A stretch of 64,000 nucleotides of DNA from Heterohyrax brucei (GCA_028571685.1 CM053140.1:223653323-223717322); one strand, 5' to 3'. Positions 12,080-24,245 are shown, counted from the stretch's first letter. Translations and numbers: made by a program. The notes: generated from the letters alone by a model not told the origin.

Positions 12080-13500
12080 TCATCGCCTTTTACCAAACAT
12101 TTTTACTTCTAAGAGGCTATCTTAAAGGTAATTCAAAGAGAAACCCAAACCTCAGTGGCCTCTTCATGTCACCACAATTTTGTGTCCAATGGGATACAAC
12201 CCAGCAACCAAGTATATCTAAAATGGGTTCCCATCTTCACTACATGTCTAGAAGAGCCCTAGGAGATGCTGTATAGTCACAGTAAGATCTGTTACTATAA
12301 CCTGGAATGGTGTACAGGAGTTTACTGTGCCTTTGTATGTGCATCTGTCTGTGTGCGTAAGTCTCAGAAAAGGGTTGCGCTATATGTCACGGTCAAAGGC
12401 GATGAGGAAGGAGGAGTTTTGAGGAGGAGAAGTACAAAGGGAGGGGAGGAATAAAGCAATCCAGAAACTAAATAAATTTGGTGGAAGCAAAAGCAGAGAG
12501 CGAACACTGGGCATGAAAATAAATTCTCCACAAAAATTTTTACAATGTAAGGGGAAAGGTTTTAGCTTCCATAGGCTGTGAAAATGGAGGAGTCAACAGA
12601 ATCCTACCTATGTCTGAAGGTATAGAAAAATCCCAGCTACCACCTGGATTTCATTTATATTATGAGAAGTACAGGAATGAGTCACTGAATAATGATATAT
12701 TCTCATAATACTATATTTGCATCCACACACTGTTATAAAAAATAGTGAAGGCAATATGGAATGCAAGATATAAAAATGAAGTTACAGAATGGGCCAACAT
12801 ATGCAAGACTCTGGCAATATATAAAAGTATAGGAGAACAACAATAATATATAAAAGAATATGAGTGAACATGGATATTTTTATTTATACCTTTTACTTTT
12901 TAATATTTTCCATAATGAACATAGATTCCTTTCTATAGTCACAAGTTTATTTTTAAAGTCAGTGGTTGAATTGCTGAAATTATGAAATAACTTCCTAAAG
13001 CAAATACCATATTAAAGTAAACCATTTGAATTTCTAGGGTTTCACCTTTCCCAGGGAATCCCTTTTGTATAAACTGCCTGGAAATTCATCTTTCTATAGT
13101 ATCTTGTATTTGTAGGTGTCCTACATCACTAAACACAACCTAGTGAAGGACCTACCATCAAAAGGCTTGGATCTGAGTCTCCTGTCTAAAGTTTCTAGAC
13201 CCCAATTCTTACCCATTGAAAGAGGTAAATGCACATCAGGTTTAGTGAATGCTCAGTACTTGAGCAAGTGTTTTTGGTGGAAAAGATGACACCCTCAGAA
13301 CTGAGATCTAGGCAGCCACAACTAGTCTGTTCAAGGTGGCATGACAGATAAAATCTTGTCATCTTAGCTAAATGATTTCCAACCAGTTTAACATTCTGGA
13401 AACCTGCTAGGCTTTTTAATTACCTTTCACTGCTGTGGATACTGGGGACCAGGGAACTGGTAAGGTAACAATTAGAGTAAACAAAATTTGAACACTTAAC
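12080..13500. other. No gene or named repeat
   Basis: Contains a purine-rich patch (12397-12452) and AT-rich stretches around 12650-12960, possibly very old LINE debris. I can support nothing further. Confidence 0.4.
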
Positions 13501-13507
13501 TTTGTCA

Positions 13508-16505
13508 TTGTTGTTGTTAGGTGATGTCAAGTCAGGTCCAACTCATAAAGACCCTACATGCAACAGAACTAAACACACTGCTCCGTCCTGCACCATGTCC
13601 ACAATCATTGTCACACTCGAGGCTGTTGCAGACATTATACCTATCCATTTCACTAAGGGTCTTCCTCCTTTTTTGCTGACTTCCTACTTTATCAACCATG
13701 ATGTCCTTCTTCAGGGACTAATCTCTCCTGACAACATGTCCAAAGTATGTAAGATGTAGTCTCATCATTAGTACCTCCAGAGAGCACTCCGGAGGTACTT
13801 CATCTAAGACAGACCTGCTTGTTCTTTTGCCTGTCCATGATATATTCAATATTATTCTCTAACACCACAGTTCAAAGGCATCAATTCTTCTTTGGTTTTC
13901 CTTATTCATTTTTCAGCTTTTAAACATATATCAAGTGATCAAAACTACCATGGCTTGTGTGAGGAACACTTTAGTCTTCAAGGGGATGTCTTTACTTTTC
14001 AACACTTTAAAGAGGTCTTTTGCAGCAGATTTCTCCAATGCAACATGTCTTTTGATGTGTTGACTATTGCTTCCGTAGGTATTGATTATGGATCCAAGTA
14101 AAATTAAATCCTTGACAACCTGAATCTTTTCTCCATTGATCATGATACTGCTTATTGGGCCAGTTCTTAGGATTTTTGTTTTCGTGATATTGAATTGTAA
14201 TCCATACTGAAGGCTATGGTCTTTGATCTTCATCAGTGTTTTAAGTCCTCTTAAATTTTGGCAAGCCAGGCTGTGTTATTTGCATAATGCAGGTTGTTAA
14301 TGAGCCTTCCTGCAATCATGATGCTCCATTATTCCTCATACAGTCAAATTTCTCTGATTACACACAGGGTACAGATTGAGTAGGTTTGGTGAAAGGATAC
14401 ATCTCTGATTGTCATGGATTGAATTGTGTCCCCCAAAAATATGTATAGTGATTTGCTTAGGCCATGATTCTTGGCACTGTGTGATATTCTAATATGTTGT
14501 AAACTCTGCTTCTATGATGTTTATGAGGGAGAATGGGTAGTGGTTGTGCTGGTGAGGCAGGATTCAGTCTGTAATACTGTATGTGCCTTGAAGCAACTTT
14601 TGGGATAAAAAGGAAAAGAAAGCTAGCAGAGAGTTAGGGACCTCATACTATCAGGAAAGAAGCAGTGTCTGTGGCTGAGTATATCCTTCCAAAATGTCCC
14701 AGTGTCCCTGTGTTTCAGAAGCTCCCATTCCAGGGGAAGATTAAGGACAAGGACCTTCCTCCAGAGCTAACAGAGAAAGTCTTCACCTGGAACTGATGGC
14801 CTGAATTTGGACTTGTAGCCTATTGGACTATGACAGAATAAAATTTCTCTTTTAAAGCTGTCCACCCATGGTATTTCTTTTAGAGCAGTACTAGGTGACT
14901 GAGATAATGACACACACTTTTCCTGAATTTAAACCATGCAGTGTCACATTGTTCTCTTTGAACTACTGCCTCTTAATACGTGCACAGATTCCTCATGAGC
15001 ACAAGTAAATGTTTCAGAATTCCCATTCTCTGCAGTTTTACCCATAATTTATTATAATACACATAGCCAAATGTCTTTGCATAATCAATAAAACACAGGC
15101 AAACATCTTTCTGGTATTCTTTGCTTTTAACCAACGTCCATTGGACATCAGCAATGATATCCATGGTTCTATGTCCTCTTCTGAATCCAGCCTGAATTTT
15201 TGGTAGTTCTCTGTTGGTATGCTACTGCAACCAGTTCTAACTGATCTTCAGGAAAATTTTATTTTCATGTGATGTTAATGTTACTGTTCAATAATTTTCA
15301 TGTTTGATTGGATCACTTTTCTTGGGAATAGGTATAAATATAGATCTCTTCCAGTTAGTTAGCTAGGTAGTTGTCTTCAAAATTTCTTAGCGTAGACAAG
15401 TGAGCACTTCTCATGCTGCATCTATTTGCTGAAATATCTCAGAATTATTCCATCAATTCCTGAAGCCTTGTTTTTTGTCAGTGCTTTCAATGCACCTTGA
15501 ACTTCTTCCTTCAGATACCACTAGTTCCTGATCATACACTACCTCTTGAAATCGTTGAAGGTCAACCAATTCTTTTTAGTGTATAATGACTCTGTATATT
15601 CCTCTCCTTTTCCTTTGATGCTTCCTGTGTCATATAATATTTTTCCCATAGCATTCTTCAGTATTGCAATTCGAGGCTTAATTTTTTTACTTCATTTCTT
15701 TCAGCTTGAGAAATACAGAATGTGTTCTTCCCTTTTAGTTTTCTAGCTCTTTGCGCATTTCATTATGTTACTTTACTTTGTCTTCTCCGGCCAACCTTTG
15801 AAGCCTTTTGTTTAGTTCTTTTATATCATCATTTCTTCCTTTTCTTTTTTTAGCTATTCAATTTTCAAAGCAAGTTTCTGAGTCTCTTCTGACATTGATT
15901 TTATTCTTTCTTTTCTGTCTTTTTAATGATCTTTTACTTTCTTCACGTATGATGTCATTGTACAAGTTGTCCTGTCTTCTGTCATTAGTGTTCAGTGCAT
16001 GAAATCTATTCTTGAGATGGTCTCTAAACTCAAGTGTGATACACTTAAGGTCCTACTTTGGCACTCAGTGAACTTGTACTAATTTTCTTCAGTTGCTATT
16101 GGAACTGGTGTATAAGCAATCAATGGTGTGTCCCACACTCAGTTCCTGGTCTTACTCTGATCATTGATATTGAGCTTTTCCATGGTCTCTTTCCACAGAT
16201 GTAGTAGATTTTATTCCTGAGTATTCCGTCTGGTGAGGCCCACATGTATAGTTGCTTTTTTATGTGGGTGATAAAAGGATTTGCGATGAAGAAGTTGTTG
16301 GTCTTACAAAATTCTATCATGTGAATCTATGGCATCATTTCTATCACCAAGGCCATATTTTCCAACTGATCCTTCTTCTTTGTTTCCCACTTCGTTTGGC
16401 ATTCCAATCACCAGTAAATATTAATGTATCTTGATTGTATGCTTGATCAGTTTCAGACTGCAGAAGCTGGTAAAATTTTTCAATCTCTTCATCTTTAGTG
16501 ACACA
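13508..16505 (-). mobile_element. RTE LINE, long antisense copy split by an LTR
   Basis: The most complete RTE here, about 2.5 kb without the LTR at 14410-14906. On the minus strand: endonuclease C-terminal text at about 16505-16120 (FTGDWNAKVG-like, then IEFCKTNNFFIANPF), the linker, RT with CFIDYAKTF near 15060, and the tail ending at 'gttgttgttaggtg' near 13508. RTE encodes one protein with an APE-type endonuclease and RT. Many stops; inactive. The part upstream of the mid-endonuclease is lost. Confidence 0.88.
14410..14906 (+). mobile_element. MaLR-like solo LTR (old subfamily)
   Basis: Opens 'tgtcatggattgaattgtgt' and closes 'gaataaaatttctctttt ... gtatttcttttagagcagt ... gactgagata', the layout of MLT1/MST-type LTRs, with AATAAA near the end. 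It splits the RTE cleanly; flanking RTE text joins without it. The duplication is eroded. Confidence 0.75.
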
Positions 16506-16551
16506 AAGTTTAAGTGGTGTTGCTTAAAAAAGTCCTGTAATAAAGTACTTG

Positions 16552-16712
16552 GAAACCGTGGTGGTGTAGTAGTTAAGTCCTGTGGCTGCTAACCAAAAGG
16601 TTGGCAGTTTTCAGCCATCATGCACTCCTTGGAAACTCTATGGGGGCAGTTCTACTCTGTCCTATAGTGTAGCTATGAGTTGAAACTGACTCAACAACAC
16701 CAGGTTTTTAGT
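16552..16712 (+). repeat. AfroSINE copy
   Basis: 'gtggtgtagtagttaagtcc', 'gctaaccaaaaggttggcag', 'ggaaactctatgggggcagt', 'gctatgagttgaaactgact': complete head-to-tail order. Confidence 0.9.
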
Positions 16713-16805
16713 CAAGTGCATACTTATATGTGTTACTTAAAACAGGTCTTAGGAGTCTATATTATCAATAGCAACAATGGCAGCAATTAAACTGTTTGTC
16801 TACTA

Positions 16806-16985
16806 TAACTGTTGTTGGCTGCCATTCTAGTTGGGGCCTGATTCATGGTGACCCTTGTGTATAGAGTAGAAATGCTTCACAGGGTCTTTTTGTCAACAAT
16901 TTTTACGGAAAAAGATCACTAGACCTTTTCTTCCACGGAGCCATTAAATAGATTCTAACAATCAATCTTTTAGTTGGCTTTTTTA
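16806..16985 (-). repeat. AfroSINE-type copy, antisense
   Basis: 'tgattcatggtgaccc', 'tttttacggaaaaagatcac' and 'tcttttagttgg' follow the longer antisense form. Diverged. Confidence 0.6.
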
Positions 16986-16989
16986 AGTC

Positions 16990-17870
16990 TCACAAGGTGA
17001 GGAAATTCAGTCTGCAATAATAACCAATGGAGCCAAACTGAAAGCCCACATTTATCCTTGAGGCTAACCTAAATAACTGCACCAAGGGAAGGTCCAGGCC
17101 ATTTGCAGAAAGAAAAGTTCACACGTTTACACAAGAGTGAATCCCACGCTTGTCCCTTTTACTCTGCAGTGGAGCCAACTGAGCTGAGGAATTATTCTAT
17201 GGAGCAATGTGAGGCAATAGGTGAAAAATTCTATGTTTTAACAATCCTTGAGAGCCCATTATTATTATTATTATTAGTTTAATGGAATAGTTTCCATTGT
17301 CACCAGAGATGTTGCAGCCAGGTTCTGGAGGATATTTTAAAACTGATAGATTGACATTTAAACTTATAATTCACTCACCAAGAACATTGTTAGCATTGTT
17401 ACCTTCTTAAGGGCTCCCAGCTAGAGCTATTGAGGTTTACTACATTAAGTCTTGCCTAATTTAGTATTTTAAGTAAATCTTGGTCAGGAAAACTAATATA
17501 ACAGCAACCTCAACTCGTTTTTTACTGTGATAAAGGTGAGTGAAGTGTGTCCTCTTACTCTCCTGTCTCTAATCTTATTTGTGAGATTAGTATTCTGTCT
17601 TGCTTTTCCTTTCCAAACTCAGCTCTTTGCTGGGACTTCCTTTAGTTCTTATTTACTTGGTTGAGGCTTGACTTTCTTTCCCACCTCTTCTCAGCAGCCA
17701 TATTCAGCAAAGATTGCCCTTGATCACTCTGCTGGCCTACAGTAATAATTCCTTCAAAGGTTCACTAGATGGCTTGAATTTCCCTGAGGCAGCCCATGCC
17801 TCAAGAAGTCTCTTTCTCACTTGGCATATCCTGAAACTCTATCAATACTTAGCTTTATTATTTTTAAAAT
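16990..17870. other. No gene; short (TTA)n
   Basis: Holds a short TTA microsatellite near 17260-17276 and otherwise nothing I can classify. Confidence 0.45.
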
Positions 17871-17874
17871 TGTG

Positions 17875-18912
17875 CTTTAGCTGAAGGCTTACAGAGCAAA
17901 TTAGTATCTTATTAAACAAACAATACATAGATTGTTTTGTGACATTAACTGCAAATCCCATCGCATGTCAGTAGTCTTCCTTTCTAAACTTGGGTTACCC
18001 ATTATTAGCTTTCCTATCCTCTCCTGCCCTCTTGTTCTCGCCCCTGAGTTAGTGTGCTCATTTGGACTTCATCTGTTTTATTAGCCTGTGTAATCTTTGG
18101 ATGAAGGGTGAACTTCAGGAGTAAATTCAGTACTAAGTTAAAAGGATATCTGGGCCCATACTCTCAACTCCAGTCTCTACCAGACCAGTAAGTCTGTTCT
18201 TCTTTTGTGTGTGTGTGAGTTACAATTTTGTTCTGTATTTATCTCCAGCTGTGTCCATGACCCTCTATTATGATTCCTCTGCTATGATCCCTATTGTGAT
18301 CAGTGATGGTAGCTGGGCACCATCTAGTTGTCCTGGACTCAGTCTGGTAGCGGCTGTGGTAATTGCAGTTCATTAGACATTTGGACTAATCTTTCCACAT
18401 CTTTTTAGTTTTCTTCACTCTCTCTTGTTCCAGATGGGGTGAGACCAGTGGAGTATCTTATGGCTGCTCACAAACTTTTAAGATCCCAGATACTGCTCAC
18501 CCAAAGTAGGATGTAGAATTTTTGTTCATAAACTGTTATGCCACTTGAGCTAGATGCCCCCTGAGACCGTGGTACCCAGCCCTCAGCCAGTAATTCCATC
18601 TTTCAGGGAGTCTGGGTGTATCTGTGAAGTGTTATGACTTTGCCTTCTTCAAGTGCAATGGCTTCCGCAGTAATGTACGCCATCTTGCCCTTCACCACAG
18701 TTACTACTTATCTATTGCCTAGTTCATGGTTTTCTCTCTCCACTTCTCCCTCCGCTGTAACCATTTTAAAGATTTTTTTCATGAGTTTTCATAATAGTGT
18801 TCTCATATAATATTTGTCCCTTTGTGACTGACTTATTTCACTCAGCACAATGCCTTCTGATTCATACATGTTTTGCAGATTCATTATGTTATTTTGTTGT
18901 TGCATACTATTC
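17875..18912 (-). mobile_element. L1-C, 3'UTR and ORF2 end (part 1)
   Basis: Starts 'ttgtgctttagctgaaggc' and continues with the afrotherian L1 3'UTR in antisense ('gatcccagatactgctcacc', 'tgccacttgagctagatgcc'). It reaches the ORF2-proximal 'gactgacttatttcactcag'. Continues after the RTE at 20483. Confidence 0.8.
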
Positions 18913-19965
18913 AGGAACTGACGATACTAAAGAAAAAAGTCAAAACTACATTGAAGACATTGGCAGAAAACAAGATTCCAGGAATTTCTGGAATATGAAT
19001 TAAGATGTTCCAACAAACAGATGCAGTGCTAGAAGTGCTTACTCAACTATGACAAGAAATTTAGAGGACAGCTACCTGGTCAACCAGCTGGAAGAGATCC
19101 ATATTTATGCCTATTCCTAAGAAAGGTCATCCAAATTAGTGTGGAAATTATTAAGCAGTATTGGCATTAATAGCACCCCATGTAAGATTTTGCTTAAGAT
19201 CATTCAAAAGTGGCTGCAACAGTGTGTTGACAGGAAACTGCCAGAAATTCAAACCAGATTCAGAAGAGGGTGTAGAACCAGAGATATCTTTGCTGGTGTC
19301 ACATGGTTCTTCGCTGAAAGAATGTCAGAAAGATATTTGCCTGTGTTTCATTGACTATGCAAAGACATTCAACTGTGCGGATCATAACAAATTATAGATA
19401 ACATTGTAGACAATGAGAATTGCAGAACATTTAATTATGCTCATAAGGAATCTGTACATGGATCAAGAGGCAGTTCTGTGAAAAGAATAAGGGGACACTG
19501 CATGGTTTAAAGTCAGTAAAGATGTACATCAAGGTTCTACCTTTCAAAACACCTTTTCAATCTGTATGCTGAGCAAGTAATTCAAGAAGCTGCTTTATAT
19601 GAAGAAGAACAAGGCTCAAGACTGGAGAAAGACTCTTTAACAGTCTTATGATGCAGATAATACAACCCTGCTTCCTAGAAGTTAAAAGGATATGAAACAC
19701 TTAACTGATAAAGATCAAAGACCACAGCCTTCAGTGTGGATTGTACCTCAACATCAAGAAAGCAAAAATCCTCGCTACTGGACCAGTAAGCAACATCACG
19801 ACAAATGGAGAAAGGATTGAGGTTGTCAAGGATTTCATTTTGCTTTGTCCCACTCAACACTCATGGAAGCAGCAGTCAAGAAATCAAAACACACATTGCA
19901 CTGGGAAAATCTCCTCCAAAGGAGCTCTTTAAAGTGTTGAAACACAAGATGTCAAGACTAAGGTA

Positions 19966-20006
19966 TGTCTGATCCAGCCAAAGCCAAGTGCCGTGTGTCT
20001 GATCCA
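19966..20006 (-). repeat. 19-bp SINE-tail insert with 11-bp target duplication
   Basis: The sequence 'tgtctgatcca' occurs at 19966-19976 and 19996-20006. Between them lie 19 bases, 'gccaaagccaagtgccgtg', whose reverse complement is cacggcacttggctttggc. Removing the insert and one repeat restores the RTE text seen in other copies. Confidence 0.75.
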
Positions 20007-20356
20007 AGACATGGTATTTTCAACTGCATCATATGCATGCAAAATCTGGACAATGAATAAGAAGGACAGAAGAAGAATTGATGCCTTCAATGACACTGAA
20101 TTGTAGTGTTAGAGAAAAATATCGACTATAATTTACCATAGAATGTGGAAAAATCAAGCAGATCTGTTCTGGATAAAGTTCAACCAGTGTAATCTTTGGA
20201 AGCACAGACAGCAAGACCACATCTCAAATACTTTGGACATGTTGTCAGGAGGGATTAGCCCATGGAGAATGACATCATGCTTGGTGGAGTGGAGGGCCGC
20301 TGAAAAAGACCCTAAAGGTGATGGATTGACACAGCAGCTGCAACAATGGGCTTAAG

Positions 20357-20377
20357 ATCCAACGGCACTTGGCTTGG
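20357..20377 (+). repeat. 21-bp SINE-tail insert
   Basis: Bases ending 'aacggcacttggcttgg' interrupt RTE text between 'caatgggcttaag' and 'catataaacaattgtgag', which are contiguous in sibling copies. No target duplication is visible. Confidence 0.65.
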
Positions 20378-20482
20378 CATATAAACAATTGTGAGCACGA
20401 CACAGGACAGGTTTGTGTTTTGTTCTGCTGTGCATAGGATCACTATGAGTCAGAACCAACTAAATGGCACCTAACAACAACA

Positions 20483-20702
20483 GCAGAGCATTCCATTGTG
20501 TGTATGTGCCACAGTTTATCCATTCGTTTGTTGATGGGCACTTAGGATCTTTCCATCTTTTTGCTATTGTGAATAATGAAGAAATGAATCTGGATAAGCA
20601 TATGCTTATTTGTGTGACAGTTTTTGTTTTATTAGGATACATTCCTAGGAGTGGGATTGATCATATGATATTTTTATTTCTAGGTTTTTAAAGAAGTTCT
20701 AT
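20483..20702 (-). mobile_element. L1-C, ORF2 end (part 2)
   Basis: 'cattccattgtgtgtatgtg ... ttgatgggcacttaggat ... aggagtgggattgatca' is the antisense ORF2 3' portion common to mammalian L1s. It continues the piece ending at 18912. Confidence 0.85.
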
Positions 20703-21053
20703 GTATTCACTGGGAGCATGGCCTCTAGACCTGCAGCTGCCCCTGAGCAGAAAACATTACTGAGGCCAACCCTTTGAACAGGAATAGACTGGACTCGGGA
20801 ACACAGTGTGATCATATGGTGTATGTATTTAGTAGTTCTATGCATTTATAGGATGCTGTCCTACTAGCCACTTACTGGAGGGTACAGAGAATGTGGAGAG
20901 GAGGGGACAAGAGATTGTTAAGAGGATATGACATACACAGAATGGAAGAGAGGAGTGTGCTACTATCATGTAAGCAAAGCAAAAGGAGCTGCAGATAAGT
21001 GGGCATGCAAATTTAATTTGGATTGTATGCTTTCACTTAATCACAATAATAAA
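20703..21053 (+). mobile_element. Unidentified 351-bp retroposed insert
   Basis: Interrupts L1-C and is flanked by 'aaagaagttctat' (20690-20702) and 'aaagaagttccat' (21054-21066), 12 of 13 identical. It ends in A-rich 'cacaataataaaaa' against the right repeat. Together these are hallmarks of LINE-driven retroposition on the plus strand. The body matches no family I know here: a truncated cellular RNA, unnamed SINE or old LINE end are options. Confidence 0.6.
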
Positions 21054-21261
21054 AAAGAAGTTCCATACAATTTTCCAAAGTGGTTCTATTATTTTACATT
21101 CCTACCAGCAATACGTAAGAACTCCAGTCTCTCCACAGCCTCTCCAACATTTGTTATTTTCTGTTTTTTTGATTCATGCTTGTAATATTGGGGTGAGATG
21201 GTATCTTATTGCAGTTTTTAATTTGCATTTTTCTAACGGCTAGTGATTGAGAACATTTCTT
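21054..21261 (-). mobile_element. L1-C, ORF2 C-terminus (part 3)
   Basis: Antisense L1 ORF2 end; on the minus strand it reads 'KKCSQSLAVRKMQIK', the conserved C-terminal L1 ORF2 motif region. Ends at the target duplication of the half-L1. Confidence 0.85.
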
Positions 21262-23522
21262 TATTCTAGAGTTGATGTTTTCTCTGTTCTTCTTACTAAT
21301 CTGTTCTGTGACCTTTGCAAGTTGATTTTTCACCTTTTTCAGGTGATTTTTCACCTTCTTTTGTGGTTGTTGAGACTGCTGTATTGCATTTCTTGATATG
21401 ATGTGTTGATTCTTTATTGAGCTTTGTGGCTGACCCTATGATCCAACTTAATAAACTGTATATAACCCCAATTTTGGTTGCTACCAGTCTTGTCAACTTC
21501 CTCTCCATCTGGAAGGACTATAATGACTGTAGTACACTCCTCTTTTTAATACAATGATATCATAGTTTACATGATATGATCACTAGATCTTTACTTTCAC
21601 TATTATAGCTTTGATTGTGTTTGGAGCCTTCCCTAACTGAGTAGGATTCTGGATAATGTGTCTTTCTAAAATACAAAGTTAGCAGTTTTGTTCTTCCAAG
21701 CCAAGAGATTCTTTCAGTATTTCTTGTAGCTTCGGTTTGATTTTTACAAAATCTTTGCGCTTCTGTTTATCTCGGAATGTCTTAATTCCATTTTTGTATT
21801 TGAAAGATAGTTTTGCAGGATATATAATTCTTGGTTGGAAGTTCTTCTCCTTCAAGGCTTTGAATGTGCCATGCCACTGTCTCCGTGCCAGAATCGTTTC
21901 TGCAGAGAAACCCAACGAAAGCCTACAGGGTTTCTCTCTGAATGTTATCTTTGCTTTGAGTTTTGCTGCCTTTAAGAGTTTCTGCTTATGTTTCATTTCA
22001 TTCAGCTTGATTATAATATGTCTTGGAGTCTTTCTGTTGAGATCTATATTGAGTGGTGTTTGATACATATCTTGGATACCTATATTTTCTTCTTTGATTA
22101 TTTCTGGGAAGTTTTCTGTCAGCAGCTCAGCCACAATACTCTGTGTTCTCAGGTGTCTCGCCCTGTTCAGGAACTCCAATTAATCCTATATTGTTCTTCT
22201 TAATAGAGTCCCACATGCTTCTTAAAAATGCTTCTTCATTTTTCTTGTTTCTTTTTTCTGATGATGGAGTCAGTGGCTCTGTCCTCCAAATCAGAAATTC
22301 TCTTTTCCATTTGTTCCATTCTGTTTTCTTGGCTTTGAATTAAAGTTTCTACGTCTTTGATTTTGTTCTTGATCTGTTGGATTTCAGAGTACTGATGTTC
22401 CATCAGATCAAACAGCTTGCTTAGTTTTTTGTTTTGCTCTGCTGTATTTTATATAAGGTCTAGGAGGGCTCTTTATATAATCCTTTTGTATTCACCTTCT
22501 GATAGTTTCAAAAAAGCTTCTTCATCTGGGAAATTCTGAGATGGTTTCTTTTGGGGGCCTTCTGATGCCATTGGTGACTTCCAGGTTACCGTCCTCTCCA
22601 AGGTTTGCTGCTTTGGGGGCATCATGTAGGTCAATAGAGGCTAGAAGAGGTGCTGTGAAGATGTACCACAGTTGTTTCTCTAGGCCATCTTAAGATAAGA
22701 AGTAAAAAGTATTTGGCACCTTCCAAAGTCAGTCAGGTTTCCAGTCCCTCTTCCCAGCTGGCAAAGTAAGCACCTCTATATTGAACACCTGATTTGGGCC
22801 CCAGCTGTAGGTGATATTGTGTAGATCTCTGCTTTTCTGTTGGAAAAGCATTCTCTTCTGGGTAGGAACTGCCTCCCAGCCAAGTAATTAGGTCCACCTG
22901 AGGCTTCTGTATGGCTGACCCCGCCTCCCAGCAAAACCAGATGGTATTCCTGGCAGACAGAGAGGCCAAGAGTGCCAAAATGCCCAGAGTCCACAGCCTC
23001 TGCCCCTGGGCCCTGGCCCCAGGTGACACTGTGCGAAACACCACCCCCCTGCTAGAAAAGCACTATCCCCCAGCAGGAGCCACCTCCCAGCTTAAGAACC
23101 AAGTCTGGCCGGGTCCCCTGCCTGGGCTTCTCCGTTTCCCGATAGGCGAGAGGAGCTGAGGTGTATAGACACCAAAGTCAGGCTCTCAGAACCTGGCAAT
23201 TACAGTTGCCGGCCCCACCAGCAGTGTGTCTGAGACCAGCAGCTAGTAAGTCCCAGTTCTGCCTGCTGGCCAAGACAGAAGAAAAAAAAGTCAAAATGGT
23301 GCGTTACCTTTGGTCTATCCAAGCCTGTGCTCGCCAAGAGTGGGTTCAGTGAAAAAGAGGACGTTTTGTGTTCCGGGTTGGTATGAAGTCCAAATTAACA
23401 GCCTTATGCCGAATTCCAGGGCTCACTAGGTGTCCAGACTCTGTTTAACTATCATATCAGGTCTTAGTTTCCAGAGGGATTTAGGGAGAGGTGCGTTTAG
23501 TCCGCCAGCTTGACTTCACCCC
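21262..23522 (-). mobile_element. Full-length half-L1 (HAL1-like) element
   Basis: A 2,261-bp insertion in L1-C bounded by a perfect 14-bp duplication 'tgagaacatttctt' (21248-21261 and 23523-23536). On the minus strand it begins with an L1-type 5' end 'aagtcaagctggcggacta', then a GC-rich 5'UTR of about 0.95 kb, then ORF1, then about 0.4 kb of 3' sequence ending in AATAAAG. No ORF2 endonuclease or RT is present, and the boundaries rule out later loss of ORF2 by the surrounding L1. It fits the half-L1 (HAL1) class of LINE derivatives that depend on L1 in trans. Confidence 0.78.
21679..22571 (-). pseudogene. L1 ORF1 protein of the half-L1
   Basis: ORF1p is the RNA-binding trimer of L1 particles. 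A start context 'caccaatggcatcagaag' lies at about 22571. The N-terminal third has stops (for example near 22450). The best-kept part is 22179-21679, 166 residues, with 'TPRHIIIKL', 'FSAETILARRQWHGTFKAL' and 'ARLSF'-like text of the RRM and C-terminal domains. Upstream text reads as a heptad-type coiled coil (IQSQENRMEQMEKRISDLED). The open C-terminal two-thirds suggests a fairly young copy. Confidence 0.85.
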
Positions 23523-23770
23523 TGAGAACATTTCTTCGTGTGTCTATTAGCCATCTGAAACTTTTGTGAAGTCTGTTCACAACCTTTGTCTTCTTTAAAA
23601 GAACAAGATTGTCTTTTTGCTGGAAGTACTGGATTTTCCTATAGTTTTGAGAGATTAGATCTTCATTGGATTTGTCATAGCCAATTTTTTTCCCCTTCTG
23701 TAGGTGAACGACTGCCTTTCAATTTCTTGCTTTTAAGTCTGTCTGAACTGACCCATTGTCAAAGAAACCT
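23523..23770 (-). mobile_element. L1-C, ORF2 (part 4)
   Basis: 'gagaacatttcttcgtgtgt ... tattagccatctgaa' picks up exactly where L1-C stopped at 21261. It fades into unclassified sequence after about 23770. Confidence 0.7.
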
Positions 23771-24245
23771 CACTTTAATTAGTCCTCTCTTTAGTGTTTC
23801 TCTCTAATGTTCCTCTCTAGGTATCACCATATTTGTTTTCTAAGTCCCACAGTGGGATCAGTGCTAATCTGTGTCCATTATTGCTTCTCATCATCGTGTT
23901 TTTGAATGAAATGAGGAAGTGGAATGAAAGATGTGTTGTATTTTTATGCAAATAATGCATGTCTTCTGTATTTTTTGCCAGCCATGGCCTGCTCCATGAG
24001 GTATTTTTATAAGTGCTGCTGTGCCAATTTTTTACTTACATGTTGCTATAAAAAAAAAAAGGTTAGTATAATGTGGTTATGAAAATACCTCACAGGGGAG
24101 AGCAGGATTGGCTAAAAACATGTAGAAGGTACATGTAATTTGTGTAAAAATATGATGGCTTTAAATTTCAATAAATATTTTTTGAGTCCCTACTATGTTC
24201 TAAACATGGAACTAAATCACATAGGATACGGAAAGGGTCATAGCA
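23771..24245. other. No gene; short poly-A
   Basis: An A11 run near 24049-24060 could be the tail of an old retroposed copy, but I cannot identify its body. Confidence 0.4.

Larger units (their letters stand above)
18913..20482 (+). mobile_element. RTE LINE inserted in L1-C
   Basis: Sense copy from before the RT palm to the 'ggcacctaacaacaacag' terminus. Recognisable: 'KLPEIQTRFRRGCRTRDI' (19139-19354), CFIDYAKTF near 19350, 'LNIKKAKILATGPVSN' (19741 on). It contains many stops and two tiny foreign inserts (19977-19995 and 20357-20377). L1 text resumes at 20483. Confidence 0.87.

Noticed and set aside
22733..23352. Several overlapping open frames in GC-rich sequence, looking like a CpG-rich exon
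   Set aside because: They fall in the 5'UTR of the half-L1, bounded by its target duplication.
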